Below the pieces are notes generated by a model, which saw only the letters and a list, made by a program, of their open reading frames with translations, was not told the origin of the DNA and did not search any database. A DNA stretch of 51,005 nucleotides from Bacteroidales bacterium (GTDB taxonomy: Bacteria > Bacteroidota > Bacteroidia > Bacteroidales > P3). Where the stretch lies: contig JAFWQP010000117.1 of assembly GCA_017509045.1 (NCBI GenBank), positions 1 through 51,005 of the forward strand, written 5' to 3'. Shown in pieces: positions 36,045 through 44,112 of this stretch (positions are counted from its first letter, which is position 1; each line of letters begins with the position of its first letter). The translations under genes were made by a program, and so were the position numbers.

Positions 36045-36848
36045 CTAGAATCTCCCATGTGCGCCGCCGCCGCCGAAACTTCCGCCACCAAAGCCGCCAA
36101 AGCCACCCGACGACCCTCCTCCAAAACCACCAAAACCACCGCTGCGCGGTATGCCGCCCCAGTAGGTCCAGCCACCCCCATTGTTTCGATGGTGAGATGA
36201 GTTGTCGTCATCCGTGAAATTATCGTGGTCATGCGGATGCTTCTTATTATACCGGTCGCCCAAGACAAAACAGACAACCGCCAGTAATAACATCACACCC
36301 AACATCACAAACAGCGCACGACGGTCTTCGCGTTTATACTGCTCATAGCTGTACTCCCCTCGGCACACTGGCTCAATCACCTCTAAGGCGTTGCAGATAG
36401 CTTGGTAGTAATCGCCCTCCGACAGCGGGGAGACCATCTCGTCGTCGATGATATGCTTGCAGAAGGCATCGGGTAACGCACCCTCGAGGCCATAGCCAGG
36501 CAGTAGAGCCACATCGCCGTAATCGTCCGACTGTTCACGGTTACGCGACTTAATCAATATCACCAAACCATTCTTCAAATCCTTCTGACCCACGCCCCAA
36601 GTGGTACCGATACGCGTGCCCAACTCCATGATCTCGCAGTCGTGCAGCGATGGGAGAATGATGACCAGAATTTGGTTCGACGTGCTGTCGTCGAAAGCCA
36701 CCAAGCGCTCTTCCAGCTCGATGCGCTGCTGCGACGACAACACGCCCGAATAGTCATTCACCAACCTATTGGTCGGCTCCGGACACCATAGTTCCTGTGC
36801 CGTCAGGAACAACGGCAGCAGAAACAACAATATGATGATTCTTTTCAT
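36045..36848 (-). CDS. TPM domain protein (YgcG type), membrane anchored
   Basis: The 267-residue product has a signal peptide (MKRIIILLFLLPLFLTAQ), a TPM domain at about 27-155 (NDYSGVLSSQQRIELEERLVAFDDSTSNQILVIILPS, GVGQKDLKNGLVILI, YGLEGALPDAFCKHIIDDEM), one transmembrane helix near 178-197, and a Gly/Ser/Phe-rich tail (GGFGGFGGGSSGGFGG). This is the classical partner of LemA. Its start codon overlaps the lemA stop by one base. Proposed roles for the family include photosystem II repair in plants and envelope maintenance; the bacterial role is not settled. Confidence 0.92.
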   Translation of the reverse strand: MKRIIILLFLLPLFLTAQELWCPEPTNRLVNDYSGVLSSQQRIELEERLVAFDDSTSNQILVIILPSLHDCEIMELGTRIGTTWGVGQKDLKNGLVILIKSRNREQSDDYGDVALLPGYGLEGALPDAFCKHIIDDEMVSPLSEGDYYQAICNALEVIEPVCRGEYSYEQYKREDRRALFVMLGVMLLLAVVCFVLGDRYNKKHPHDHDNFTDDDNSSHHRNNGGGWTYWGGIPRSGGFGGFGGGSSGGFGGFGGGSFGGGGAHGRF

Positions 36849-37447
36849 CAGAAGTCGAACTTCACCTCAACAGGCTGGTCGCTGCCCTCGGGAGCAGTGA
36901 AATAGCCCTTCTTCTCAAAGCCGCAAATATTGGCAACAATATTATTGGGGAACACTCGCAGATTGCGATTGAACACATTCACTGCCTCATTGAAGCGACC
37001 GCGCTCCGTGGCAATGCGGTTCTCAGTGCCTTCCAACTGCACCTGCAAGTCTTGGAAACCCTTGGTGGCAGTCAGCTCAGGATAGCGCTCCACAATCACA
37101 TTCATCGAATGAGTCAGGGCATTCGACAAAGCATCCTGTGCCTGCTGGAACTTGGCAACATTAGCCTCACTCAAGTCGTTAGCATCCACCTGCACCGACG
37201 TGGCCTTGGCGCGTGCGTTGACAACCTCGGTCAGTGTTCCCTTCTCATAATTGGCAGCACCCTGCACCGTGGCAACCAGCTGCGGAATCAGGTCAGCACG
37301 ACGCTTGTAGGCGTTCTCCACCTGTGCCCAAGCCTGCGAAACATTCTCCTCGCCGTTGATAAGCTTGTTGTTAATGCCTATGCCCCACAAAAAGGCAACG
37401 GCAACAATACCGATAATAACAATCCAAACAATGCTTTTCTTTTTCAT
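36848..37447 (-). CDS. lemA: LemA family protein
   Basis: The 199-residue product has an N-terminal membrane helix (SIVWIVIIGIVAVAFLWGI) and the LemA helical bundle: NVSQAWAQVENAYKRRADLIPQLVATVQG, TLTEVVNARAKATSV and ELTATKGFQDLQVQLEGTENRIATERGRFNEAV. Most of it faces the periplasm. Function is unclear; it typically pairs with a TPM-domain protein, as here. Upstream are a -7 box at 37518-37525 and a hairpin (37487-37506) in the leader. Confidence 0.95.
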   Translation of the reverse strand: MKKKSIVWIVIIGIVAVAFLWGIGINNKLINGEENVSQAWAQVENAYKRRADLIPQLVATVQGAANYEKGTLTEVVNARAKATSVQVDANDLSEANVAKFQQAQDALSNALTHSMNVIVERYPELTATKGFQDLQVQLEGTENRIATERGRFNEAVNVFNRNLRVFPNNIVANICGFEKKGYFTAPEGSDQPVEVKFDF

Positions 37448-37486
37448 ACTATTAATAATTTAAGAATTAACACATTTATAGCATAC

Positions 37487-37506
37487 TCGGGCAACAATTC
37501 GCCCGA
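37487..37506 (-). promoter_or_regulatory. Hairpin in the lemA leader
   Basis: TCGGGC (37487-37492) and GCCCGA (37501-37506) form a six-pair stem with an eight-base loop, 40 bases ahead of the lemA ATG. There is no T run, so it is not a terminator; it may stabilise the mRNA or be a control site. Confidence 0.4.
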
Positions 37507-37517
37507 CTTTTAAAATG

Positions 37518-37525
37518 CAAAGATA
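37518..37525 (-). promoter_or_regulatory. -7 box of the lemA unit
   Basis: On the minus strand TATCTTTG matches TAnnTTTG. A TTG lies 16 nt upstream, shorter than the usual -33 spacing. The leader to the lemA ATG would be about 65 nt. Confidence 0.55.
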
Positions 37526-37586
37526 ATCTTTTTTTGTCAAACAACAGCATTTTTCACCTTAAATAATATAAAAAAGGTTCAACCGA

Positions 37587-37799
37587 CAAACGGATAGGCG
37601 ATGCCGAAGGCTATTTCATCTCGTTTGGGGTTCACTTTACCTCCACCTTATGGGCGAAGGCAGAGTAGAAGTGTTGTGTGTGCCCACCATTGTCTTGACA
37701 AGCCAATCAGTTTAACCAACAAAAATCTGTCAAGCGATTTCAGGAAAACACACAAGGATGTCTGGGTTCGTTCTGCCTTCGCTCTGGGTTCGCTCCTAC
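37587..37799 (+). repeat. Composite intergenic repeat, copy 3 (modules F-A-B)
   Basis: Module F (CAAACGGATAGGCGATGCCG, from 37587) matches 49845 onward. Module A (37697-37753) matches 264-320 with few differences. Module B has three 11-bp units (37767-37799). Modules C and D are absent. Between F and A a degenerate GGCGAAGGCAGAG stretch resembles the inverted B units of copy 4. Confidence 0.75.
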
Positions 37800-38108
37800 A
37801 GACGAACACAAAACGACTTCACAAAGGCTCCACAAGGGGGGCATATATGGATTATTCAAGGGTGGAGAATGGATTTTGAAAGATGCGTAGAGAACATCAA
37901 AAATACGAAAAAAACTAAAAAACATATTGGTATTTATTGTTGATCCATTTGTATGAAAATCTCTAAATACTTTAATCATTGGCAATTAAAGCTCGCAGTA
38001 AGATAATCCATATTGTCAGATTTTTAAAGTGTGAAACATCCATAAAGCAAATGCCGGTCACGCAACTTACTGACTAGCAATATACTGCTACACCAAAACT
38101 AGTAATCT
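37800..38108. other. Intergenic stretch without recognised genes
   Basis: AT-rich, with no promoter-linked ORF. Short frames at 37758-37943 and 37740-37985 run through repeat copy 3 and lack family likeness. No other structure noted until the inverted repeat at 38109. Confidence 0.4.
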
Positions 38109-38239
38109 GCTACAGCGCTACAGTTGCTACAGTTCGTTTTACCCCAATCAAAACCACAAATTAATAATTATATATAAAATTTCTTTTTTAAAAATAGAAC
38201 TCCACAATTTGAACTGTAGCAACTGTAGCACTGTAGCGC
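38109..38239. repeat. Iterated-word inverted repeat (GCTACAGTT)
   Basis: The left arm (38109-38135) is three head-to-tail copies of GCTACAG(C/T)T-like words. The right arm (38211-38239) is the complementary series, TGTAGC words in GAACTGTAGCAACTGTAGCA and onward. Over 27 bases the arms differ at one position. The 75-bp centre is very AT-rich. Function is unknown; iteron-like protein binding, a recombination site, or the footprint of a mobile element are possible. Confidence 0.75.
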
Positions 38240-38473
38240 ATCAGGCAGCGCCCCGTGCTGAAATAGTGTCAGAACGAAGTGAGCGTGTCGACTCAGGCAG
38301 CATCCATGTTGAAGTCACCATCTCTCCTAAATCAACCACCATTGTCATATATTGTCAATTGTCATCTTGTCATTAAGATTTTGTGGGTAGTGTTTATGGA
38401 GAATTACAAAGACTCATTTGGGTTAAAAAACAAAAAAAATGAACAAAAAGTTGTGTATATCAGAAATAATGTG

Positions 38474-38481
38474 TAATTTTG
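38474..38481 (+). promoter_or_regulatory. -7 box of the 44-residue ORF
   Basis: TAATTTTG matches TAnnTTTG; GTTG (38450-38453) lies 20 nt upstream as a near-consensus -33. The leader to the ATG at 38557 is about 68 nt. Confidence 0.65.
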
Positions 38482-38556
38482 CAACACGTTTTTCAGAGGA
38501 GAAAACCGAATTACGCACAATAAATCAAGAAGTTAAATACAAAAAAATATTGCATC

Positions 38557-38691
38557 ATGGGTATCAATGCTAACAAAAAAGTCAAAAGACGTAAGGTAAG
38601 AATCAACGGCAATAAGAACTCCACCAACAACTGGGGCATCACCGCTGCCGGTTGGAATGCCGTCCACAAGGCTGTCATCAACGCCGAATAA
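38557..38691 (+). CDS. Small basic protein, 44 residues, unknown function
   Basis: The product begins MGINANKKVKRRKVRINGNK, with a strongly basic segment, and continues NSTNNWGITAAGWNAVHKAV to a Glu end and TAA stop. It has no hydrophobic helix and no Cys. A good promoter, a ~68-nt leader and a terminator 190 bases after its stop make it a self-contained transcription unit, which is stronger evidence than ORF length alone. The basic first half could bind RNA or DNA; this is inference. It is too short for confident family assignment and could instead be the leader peptide of a regulatory RNA. Confidence 0.65.
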   Translation: MGINANKKVKRRKVRINGNKNSTNNWGITAAGWNAVHKAVINAE

Positions 38692-38880
38692 TTCGGCATT
38701 GCGACCTAAAGACGGTTTACTCCGTCATGACAAAGGGGATCAACGGTGACCTGCACTGTTAAGACCTAAAAAGAGCCGCAAAGGTTTTGTTGATAGTGCC
38801 CCATACAGAGGCGAGTTCGCTCAACCTCTGCACCAATAGGGAGAAAGTAATTCATAATGATGTTTTTTAAGGGTTAAAGA
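38692..38880 (+). ncRNA. Structured 3' region, candidate regulatory RNA
   Basis: Between the 44-residue ORF and its terminator are at least two hairpins: GACGG-TTTACT-CCGTC (38711-38726) and CAGAGG...CCTCTG (38807-38829) with an inner GCGAGTTCGC. GACCTAAA occurs twice (38702-38709 and 38763-38770). An 11-codon ORF (38727-38762, MTKGINGDLHC) lies between. No known RNA class was recognised: it lacks tmRNA, SRP or RNase P hallmarks. The call is tentative. Confidence 0.35.
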
Positions 38881-38881
38881 C

Positions 38882-38908
38882 GAGGGTGCCCCCACAAGGG
38901 GCACTCTC
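38882..38908 (+). terminator. Terminator of the small-ORF transcript
   Basis: GAGGGTGCCCC (38882-38892) pairs with GGGGCACTCTC (38898-38908), 11 pairs with one G-T, followed by AATTTATATA. Confidence 0.75.
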
Positions 38909-38969
38909 AATTTATATATACCCCACAAACAAACAATAGAATCACATAAAGCCATCCGATCCATACAAT

Positions 38970-39001
38970 AAAAAGCTCCCACCGATTGGCAGGAGCTTTT
39001 T
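38970..39001 (-). terminator. Terminator after hutU, probably bidirectional
   Basis: AAAAAGCTCC (38970-38979) and GGAGCTTTTT (38992-39001) are perfectly complementary. On the minus strand it is 18 bases past the hutU stop and ends in five T; on the plus strand it also ends in T and could back up the terminator at 38882-38908. Confidence 0.85.
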
Positions 39002-39019
39002 AATCAGAGTCTAAACATC

Positions 39020-41020
39020 TTAGAACAACCCTTCGAGGATTTTGTCGTCAACCAGGTTGGGCATGGTCACCTTGAGTTCGGGGCAGATGTCCATGGCGCG
39101 ACGGATGGCGAACATGGCGCCTTCGTTTCTTGCCCAGCTGCGGCGGCTGATGCCGTTGTTGACATCCCAATGGAGCATCATGCGCAGGCGACGGTCGCAG
39201 GCTTCGCTGCCGTCAAGCACCATACCGAAGCCACCGTTCATCACTTCGCCCCAGCCTACGCCACCACCGTTGTGGATGCTGACCCACGTGGCGCCGCGGA
39301 AACTGTCGCCAATGACGTTCTGCACCGCCATATCAGCGCAACGGTTACTGCCGTCGTAGATGTTCGAAGTTTCACGGAAAGGACTATCGGTGCCGCTCAC
39401 GTCGTGGTGGTCACGGCCGAGAACGATAGGTGCGCTGATTTCGCCTTTCTTGATGGCCTCGTTAAAGCGGGCTGCAATCTTGGTGCGGCCTTCGCAATCG
39501 GCATAGAGAATACGAGCCTGTGAGCCAACGACGAGGTGGTTTTCCTTGGCACCCTTAATCCATTGGATGTTGTCGTGCATCTGCTGCTGAATCTCGGCGG
39601 GAGCCGTTGCTGCTATCTCGGCGAGCACCTCCATAGCGATATGGTCGCTCTTGTCGAGGTCTTCGGGCTTGCCGCTGGTGCACACCCAACGGAAAGGACC
39701 AAAGCCATAGTCGAAGCACATCGGACCCATGATGTCCTGCACGTATGAGGGATAACGGAAAGCGGAGTGGTCGGCGTTCCAAATGTCGGCACCGGCACGG
39801 CTGCTCTCGAGCAGGAAGGCGTTGCCATAGTCAAAGAAATACATACCCTGAGCCGTGAGCTTGTTGACCGCAGCTACATGACGACGGAGACTTTCTTGTA
39901 CTTTCTCCTTGAAGCGTTCGGGCTGCTCTGCCATCATCACCTTCGAGTCCTCAAAGCTAACCCCCACGGGGTAATAGCCACCTGCCCAAGGATTGTGCAG
40001 CGAGGTTTGGTCGGAGCCTAAATCAACGTGGATATTTTTGGCTGCGCAGTATTCCCAGAGGTCAACCACATTGCCCTGGTAGGCAAAACTGCGGGCTTTC
40101 TTCTCAGCTATAGCCTTATTGACTTCAACAAAGAGTTCGTCGAGGTCGGCATGTACTTCGTCAACCCAACCTTGCTCAAAACGCTTCTGCGTAGCGGCAG
40201 GGTTGATTTCGGCGGTGATGCTAACCACGCCTGCAATGTCGCCGGCCTTAGGTTGGGCACCGCTCATGCCACCGAGACCTGCAGTGATAAACAACTTACC
40301 AGCTGTGCCACCACCCAGTTTGCGAGCAGCGTTAAGCACGGTGATAGTAGTACCATGCACAATACCTTGCGGGCCGATGTACATATAGCTACCCGCTGTC
40401 ATCTGGCCGTACTGAGTTACACCTAGAGCGTTATAGCGCTCCCAGTCGTCGGGCTTGCTGTAGTTGGGTATCATCATACCGTTGGTAACCACTACACGGG
40501 GAGCATCCTTATGAGAAGGATACAGCCCCATGGGGTGACCGCTATACATGACAAGGGTCTGCTCATCGGTCATCTCACTGAGGTACTTCATCACCAGGCG
40601 ATACTGCGCCCAGTTTTGAAACACGGCACCATTGCCACCATAGGTAATCAACTCATGAGGATGCTGAGCCACTGCGGGGTCAAGATTGTTCTGAATCATC
40701 AGCATGATAGCAGCGGCCTGACGGCACTTGGCAGGATACTCGTCGATGGGACGGGCATACATTTTGTAGGTGGGACGCAGACGGTACATATAAATGCGAC
40801 CGTATTTACGCAACTCCTCGGCAAACTCGGGAGCTAACATAGCGTGGTCCTTAGGGTCGAAATAGCGCAGGGCGTTACGAATAGCCAACTTCTTTTCAGC
40901 CGGAGTGAGGATATCCTTGCGCTTGGGCGCATGGTTCACCGTAGTGTCATAAGGCTGTGGTGCGGGCAACGGATTGGGAATGCCAGCACGTAGTTCGTTT
41001 TGAAATTCTTCGAGTGTCAT
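39020..41020 (-). CDS. hutU: Urocanate hydratase
   Basis: Urocanase adds water to urocanate to give 4-imidazolone-5-propionate in histidine breakdown, using tightly bound NAD+ as electrophile. The 666-residue product has the core motifs YGGNGAVFQNWAQYRL, TLVMYSGHPMGLYPS, the NAD site LFITAGLGGMSGAQPKAG, the DLGSDQTSLHNPWAGGYYPVG segment and, near the end, NGGGVGWGEVMNGGFG. Longer than the ~555-residue proteobacterial enzyme, as usual for Bacteroidota. Start MTLEEFQNELRAG. No hutH, hutI or ftcD is adjacent; it lies 30 bases downstream of a subtilase gene. Confidence 0.97.
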   Translation of the reverse strand: MTLEEFQNELRAGIPNPLPAPQPYDTTVNHAPKRKDILTPAEKKLAIRNALRYFDPKDHAMLAPEFAEELRKYGRIYMYRLRPTYKMYARPIDEYPAKCRQAAAIMLMIQNNLDPAVAQHPHELITYGGNGAVFQNWAQYRLVMKYLSEMTDEQTLVMYSGHPMGLYPSHKDAPRVVVTNGMMIPNYSKPDDWERYNALGVTQYGQMTAGSYMYIGPQGIVHGTTITVLNAARKLGGGTAGKLFITAGLGGMSGAQPKAGDIAGVVSITAEINPAATQKRFEQGWVDEVHADLDELFVEVNKAIAEKKARSFAYQGNVVDLWEYCAAKNIHVDLGSDQTSLHNPWAGGYYPVGVSFEDSKVMMAEQPERFKEKVQESLRRHVAAVNKLTAQGMYFFDYGNAFLLESSRAGADIWNADHSAFRYPSYVQDIMGPMCFDYGFGPFRWVCTSGKPEDLDKSDHIAMEVLAEIAATAPAEIQQQMHDNIQWIKGAKENHLVVGSQARILYADCEGRTKIAARFNEAIKKGEISAPIVLGRDHHDVSGTDSPFRETSNIYDGSNRCADMAVQNVIGDSFRGATWVSIHNGGGVGWGEVMNGGFGMVLDGSEACDRRLRMMLHWDVNNGISRRSWARNEGAMFAIRRAMDICPELKVTMPNLVDDKILEGLF

Positions 41021-41050
41021 ATTGTTATGATTTTTAATTTATCTGCTTGT

Positions 41051-43369
41051 TTATAAGCCTAGTTGCACACCCAATTCAATCATGGGTATTTCGGCAGTGC
41101 AGTTGCACTTTGAATACACAAATGGCAGGGAGAATCGACCATAGATGCCGATGATGTCATACACCACTCGTGTGGTGACGCCCCACACAAATCGGTAATC
41201 TTCAACGGGAGTAGTAAGGCTGTACTCGGTTTTCACCTTATTGGTGCCGGTGGGAGTGCCAACAGTTTGACGGGTGAGGTAGTCGTTATCGAAGTTCCAG
41301 CCTACAAAGGCACCAAGGTCCCAGTAAATTCCGTTACCCCCAATACCTCCCGCCGCAAAACGTACACGTTGGAAAAGTTCAAGCGCCAATTGGCTTTGTT
41401 GTAGACGTTTGACTTCATAGTTAGCAGCAGGAAGTCCTATCACACGGTCAATCGTATTAGTTTTATCGGTAACGTAATTAACGTTTTTGACGTTCCACTC
41501 CAGCCCTGCTCCAAGTTTATACGCCTTGCCATAGGCGCGTATCAAGCGGTAGCCGATATGGGAACTAGGAGACCACCATAAGAATGGGGCATTGGTATAC
41601 CCCCACCCAGTTTGGGTGCCAAACTGCACATAGAAGTCATTCTTGTACTTGGCATTGCTGCCCCAATTGGAGGGAACCAAGTCGGAGTCGTCGCGGTCGT
41701 ACTGGGTAGTCATAGTGTAATTGTTGTCGGGTGTGAAACCTATCGTGGATGGATCAGGATGAGGCTTGGCTACAAATTCGGCTCTTTCGAGGCGCATCCG
41801 CTGCCAGTCCTTGTCGGAAAGGCGGTATGACAAAGTGAAACCATTGTAGCAGACATTGAGACGGCAACTATCGAGAGAGCCTTTGTAGAATTGCAGGCAG
41901 TCTTGGGGGTGGACATTCTTCAGATCAATGCTGGAATACTTTACCAAGGTGCCGTCGGGACGCTGTTTGTTGTAGAAGATAGTGGCAAACTCTGTAGGCT
42001 CCAGCAGGTGGACCTCCACCGAGTCCTTGGTTTCTCTGAGCACAAAGGTGGGAGCATTCTTCTTAGGTCCGTTAACAAAATAAGAAGCCTGCGGCACACC
42101 ATAGCCCAGCGCATAGTCGTAATAGGGATATAGGTCAGCAGACTTCTGTATCAAGTCGAACATCTCCATAGCTGTCTTGTCAGGCATAGTTTGCCAGGCA
42201 CAGGCTGCAAAGCCAGCCGTCAGTGGGCATGAGAAAGAGGTGCCATATACGGTTCTGACAGCCTTATCGTCACTATTGGCAGCAGCATAGACATGTCCAA
42301 AAGCAGATACATTGGGTTTCAGTCGCCCGTCGGCTGAGGGACCGTATGAGCTGAAATTGATGTGACGGTAGCGCTCGAGGCTCATCTCTATGCCACCTAC
42401 ACATAGCACGCTGTCGGCATCCGACGGGGTGACGATGGTCTTCCACTGCTTCGTGTCAGCCTCATTGCCTGCCGAGCAGCAGACCAATATACCCTTCTTG
42501 GCTGCCAAATTACCCGCCTTGGCAACATAGGAGGTGCCGTCCATGTCTTTTGTCCAGTAACGCTCCTTGCCGTAGCCGAGCGAACTGCTGATGATGTTGG
42601 CACCATGCTTGTCGGCACGTTCCACTGCCTGCATCCACCACACCTCTTCTTTAAAAGGTTCTAACTCAACCTCAGTGCGATAGAGTAAGAATTCTGCACC
42701 CGTAGCCATGCCCAGTTGCATTTTGCCTACAATACCGGTAATGCAGGAAAGGGTTGAAAGTCCATGACTGTTCCAGCCATACACGTCGGCTTTCTTATTG
42801 GGAAAGTTCCATGTGTCGAGAATGCGGTGATTATCGCGCAGATGCTTGAAAGCCTCATGGGTGTTCACACGCGGAAAACCGCCATCGAGCACAGCGATAC
42901 GCATCCCCTTGCCGTCAATACCCTTGTCGCGGAAAAGGTCACCCTGCATACGCAACACTTGATCGGTGAGGTTAGGCTGGTCGGACTGGTCCAACACGGC
43001 AGGCACTGATGCCAACTGCATGTCGCCACCAATGCGCTGGGTACGGCAGACAAAGGGCAGCTGCTCAATGCGCACAATCTGGTCGGGTGTCGCCATCACC
43101 GCCACAGCGTTCATCCAGCGGCTACAACCAACTTCCTCGGTGGCGAGGGCATCCACCTGACCAACATAGTCACAATTGAGAGGGTAGTTGCTTATGTCGT
43201 AAAGGTCTGCCCCATTTTGCTGATAACGCTCGATAGCCTTGGTGTCAAAATAGCTGTAGGGGTCGAAAGTGGTACCCTTTTTGTCGGTAAGGAATACCCA
43301 ATAGCACGACTGACAGAAAGCTGGTGCCAAGAGGGCTGTAAAGCATAAAAGAAGAACTAACTTTTTCAT
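41051..43369 (-). CDS. Subtilisin-like (S8) serine peptidase with barrel-like C-terminus
   Basis: The 772-residue product has a signal peptide (MKKLVLLLCFTALLAPAFCQ), an N-terminal propeptide-like region, and an S8 catalytic domain with the triad Asp162 (AVLDGGF), His202 (GWNSHGLST), Ser378 (GTSFSCPLTAG) and the oxyanion Asn302 (SAGNE). After about residue 550 the usual Ig-like T9SS domain is missing. Instead there are alternating amphipathic strands with paired aromatics (FYVQFGTQTGWGYTN, IGYRLIRAYGKAYKLGAGLEW, YWDLGAFVGWNFDN, FVWGVTTRVVYDIIG, IPMIELGVQLGL), like an outer-membrane barrel of about eight to ten strands. It is one unbroken frame, with recO 7 bases upstream and hutU 30 bases downstream. 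Self-anchoring on the cell surface is inferred. Confidence 0.88.
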   Translation of the reverse strand: MKKLVLLLCFTALLAPAFCQSCYWVFLTDKKGTTFDPYSYFDTKAIERYQQNGADLYDISNYPLNCDYVGQVDALATEEVGCSRWMNAVAVMATPDQIVRIEQLPFVCRTQRIGGDMQLASVPAVLDQSDQPNLTDQVLRMQGDLFRDKGIDGKGMRIAVLDGGFPRVNTHEAFKHLRDNHRILDTWNFPNKKADVYGWNSHGLSTLSCITGIVGKMQLGMATGAEFLLYRTEVELEPFKEEVWWMQAVERADKHGANIISSSLGYGKERYWTKDMDGTSYVAKAGNLAAKKGILVCCSAGNEADTKQWKTIVTPSDADSVLCVGGIEMSLERYRHINFSSYGPSADGRLKPNVSAFGHVYAAANSDDKAVRTVYGTSFSCPLTAGFAACAWQTMPDKTAMEMFDLIQKSADLYPYYDYALGYGVPQASYFVNGPKKNAPTFVLRETKDSVEVHLLEPTEFATIFYNKQRPDGTLVKYSSIDLKNVHPQDCLQFYKGSLDSCRLNVCYNGFTLSYRLSDKDWQRMRLERAEFVAKPHPDPSTIGFTPDNNYTMTTQYDRDDSDLVPSNWGSNAKYKNDFYVQFGTQTGWGYTNAPFLWWSPSSHIGYRLIRAYGKAYKLGAGLEWNVKNVNYVTDKTNTIDRVIGLPAANYEVKRLQQSQLALELFQRVRFAAGGIGGNGIYWDLGAFVGWNFDNDYLTRQTVGTPTGTNKVKTEYSLTTPVEDYRFVWGVTTRVVYDIIGIYGRFSLPFVYSKCNCTAEIPMIELGVQLGL

Positions 43370-43376
43370 AGTATGA

Positions 43377-44111
43377 TTATTGTAATACCGTATGCAATAT
43401 TTCGTGTGACTTAAAGTTGCGAAACTCCGCCAAATGAATCTGATAATATTCCAACAGGCGGTTTATGAGTTCTGTGCGCTGAGCCAAAGTGGCTATCGGC
43501 AGTGGGCTGCCTGTGTGCAACGCCTGAAGATAGTAGTGCAGCAATTGTGAGGTAGAGGCATTCAGCGTCTGTTCGCCAGCATATTGGTAGCGCCCTGCCA
43601 ACATGTCGAAAAGAGGTTCGCGGACGCTGTAGTTGTCCAACGGCTCGATACCCAGATGCCGCGACACCTTCAACAAAAACAATATCGGCTGCTGCGATGG
43701 TTTTATATCCGTTGATTGAAACGAACAGGTGTCCGCCACATAGTCGAACAACTCGGGCATCGGTTCCTCCTCACGAAGTGTCTTATACAACACTTCCGTC
43801 ATAAAGAACCGCAAAGCATTGTGTACCGCCACCTCCGAGAGCTGCCTGCACTGCTCCTGCTGCCTATGTGCATGTTGCCCCATCTCCTTGATGTAGTTAA
43901 TCTGCGTCTTGGGATTGTTATACACCACCAAGTCCAAATGGCTCAATGGTTGCAACAGATTCTGTTTGGTCTTGCTCCCGCTTTTGCGCACTCCCTTGAT
44001 GATGTAGGAACGCACTCCCAACTGTCGGGTAAAAATCTTGGCTATCACCGATGACTCGGAGTATGAGGTGGTGTGTAGCACCAAGGCTGGAGTGGAAAGC
44101 GTGGGTGTCAT
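43377..44111 (-). CDS. recO: DNA repair protein RecO
   Basis: RecO binds SSB and, with RecR, loads RecA on single-stranded gaps. The 244-residue product has the N-terminal OB fold (TPALVLHTTSYSESSVIAKIFTRQLGVRSYIIKGVRKS) and the helical C-terminal half. The Cys4 zinc motif of some RecO proteins is absent. The ATG at 44111 is chosen; a TTG at 44123 would overlap the porZ stop. porZ ends one base upstream, so coupling is likely. The porZ-recO pairing recurs in Bacteroidota as far as I recall. Confidence 0.95.
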   Translation of the reverse strand: MTPTLSTPALVLHTTSYSESSVIAKIFTRQLGVRSYIIKGVRKSGSKTKQNLLQPLSHLDLVVYNNPKTQINYIKEMGQHAHRQQEQCRQLSEVAVHNALRFFMTEVLYKTLREEEPMPELFDYVADTCSFQSTDIKPSQQPILFLLKVSRHLGIEPLDNYSVREPLFDMLAGRYQYAGEQTLNASTSQLLHYYLQALHTGSPLPIATLAQRTELINRLLEYYQIHLAEFRNFKSHEILHTVLQ

Positions 44112-44112
44112 A

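Noticed and set aside
38692-38908. Possible tmRNA, SRP RNA or RNase P RNA
   Set aside because: It lacks the tRNA-like ends and resume frame of tmRNA, the GGAA-loop helix of SRP RNA, and the conserved GAGGAAAGTC box of RNase P RNA.
41051-43369. Frameshift or fusion artefact between a subtilase and a separate barrel gene
   Set aside because: The frame is continuous and there is no second signal peptide or start site before the barrel-like part. It is kept as one gene, although an assembly error cannot be excluded without reads.
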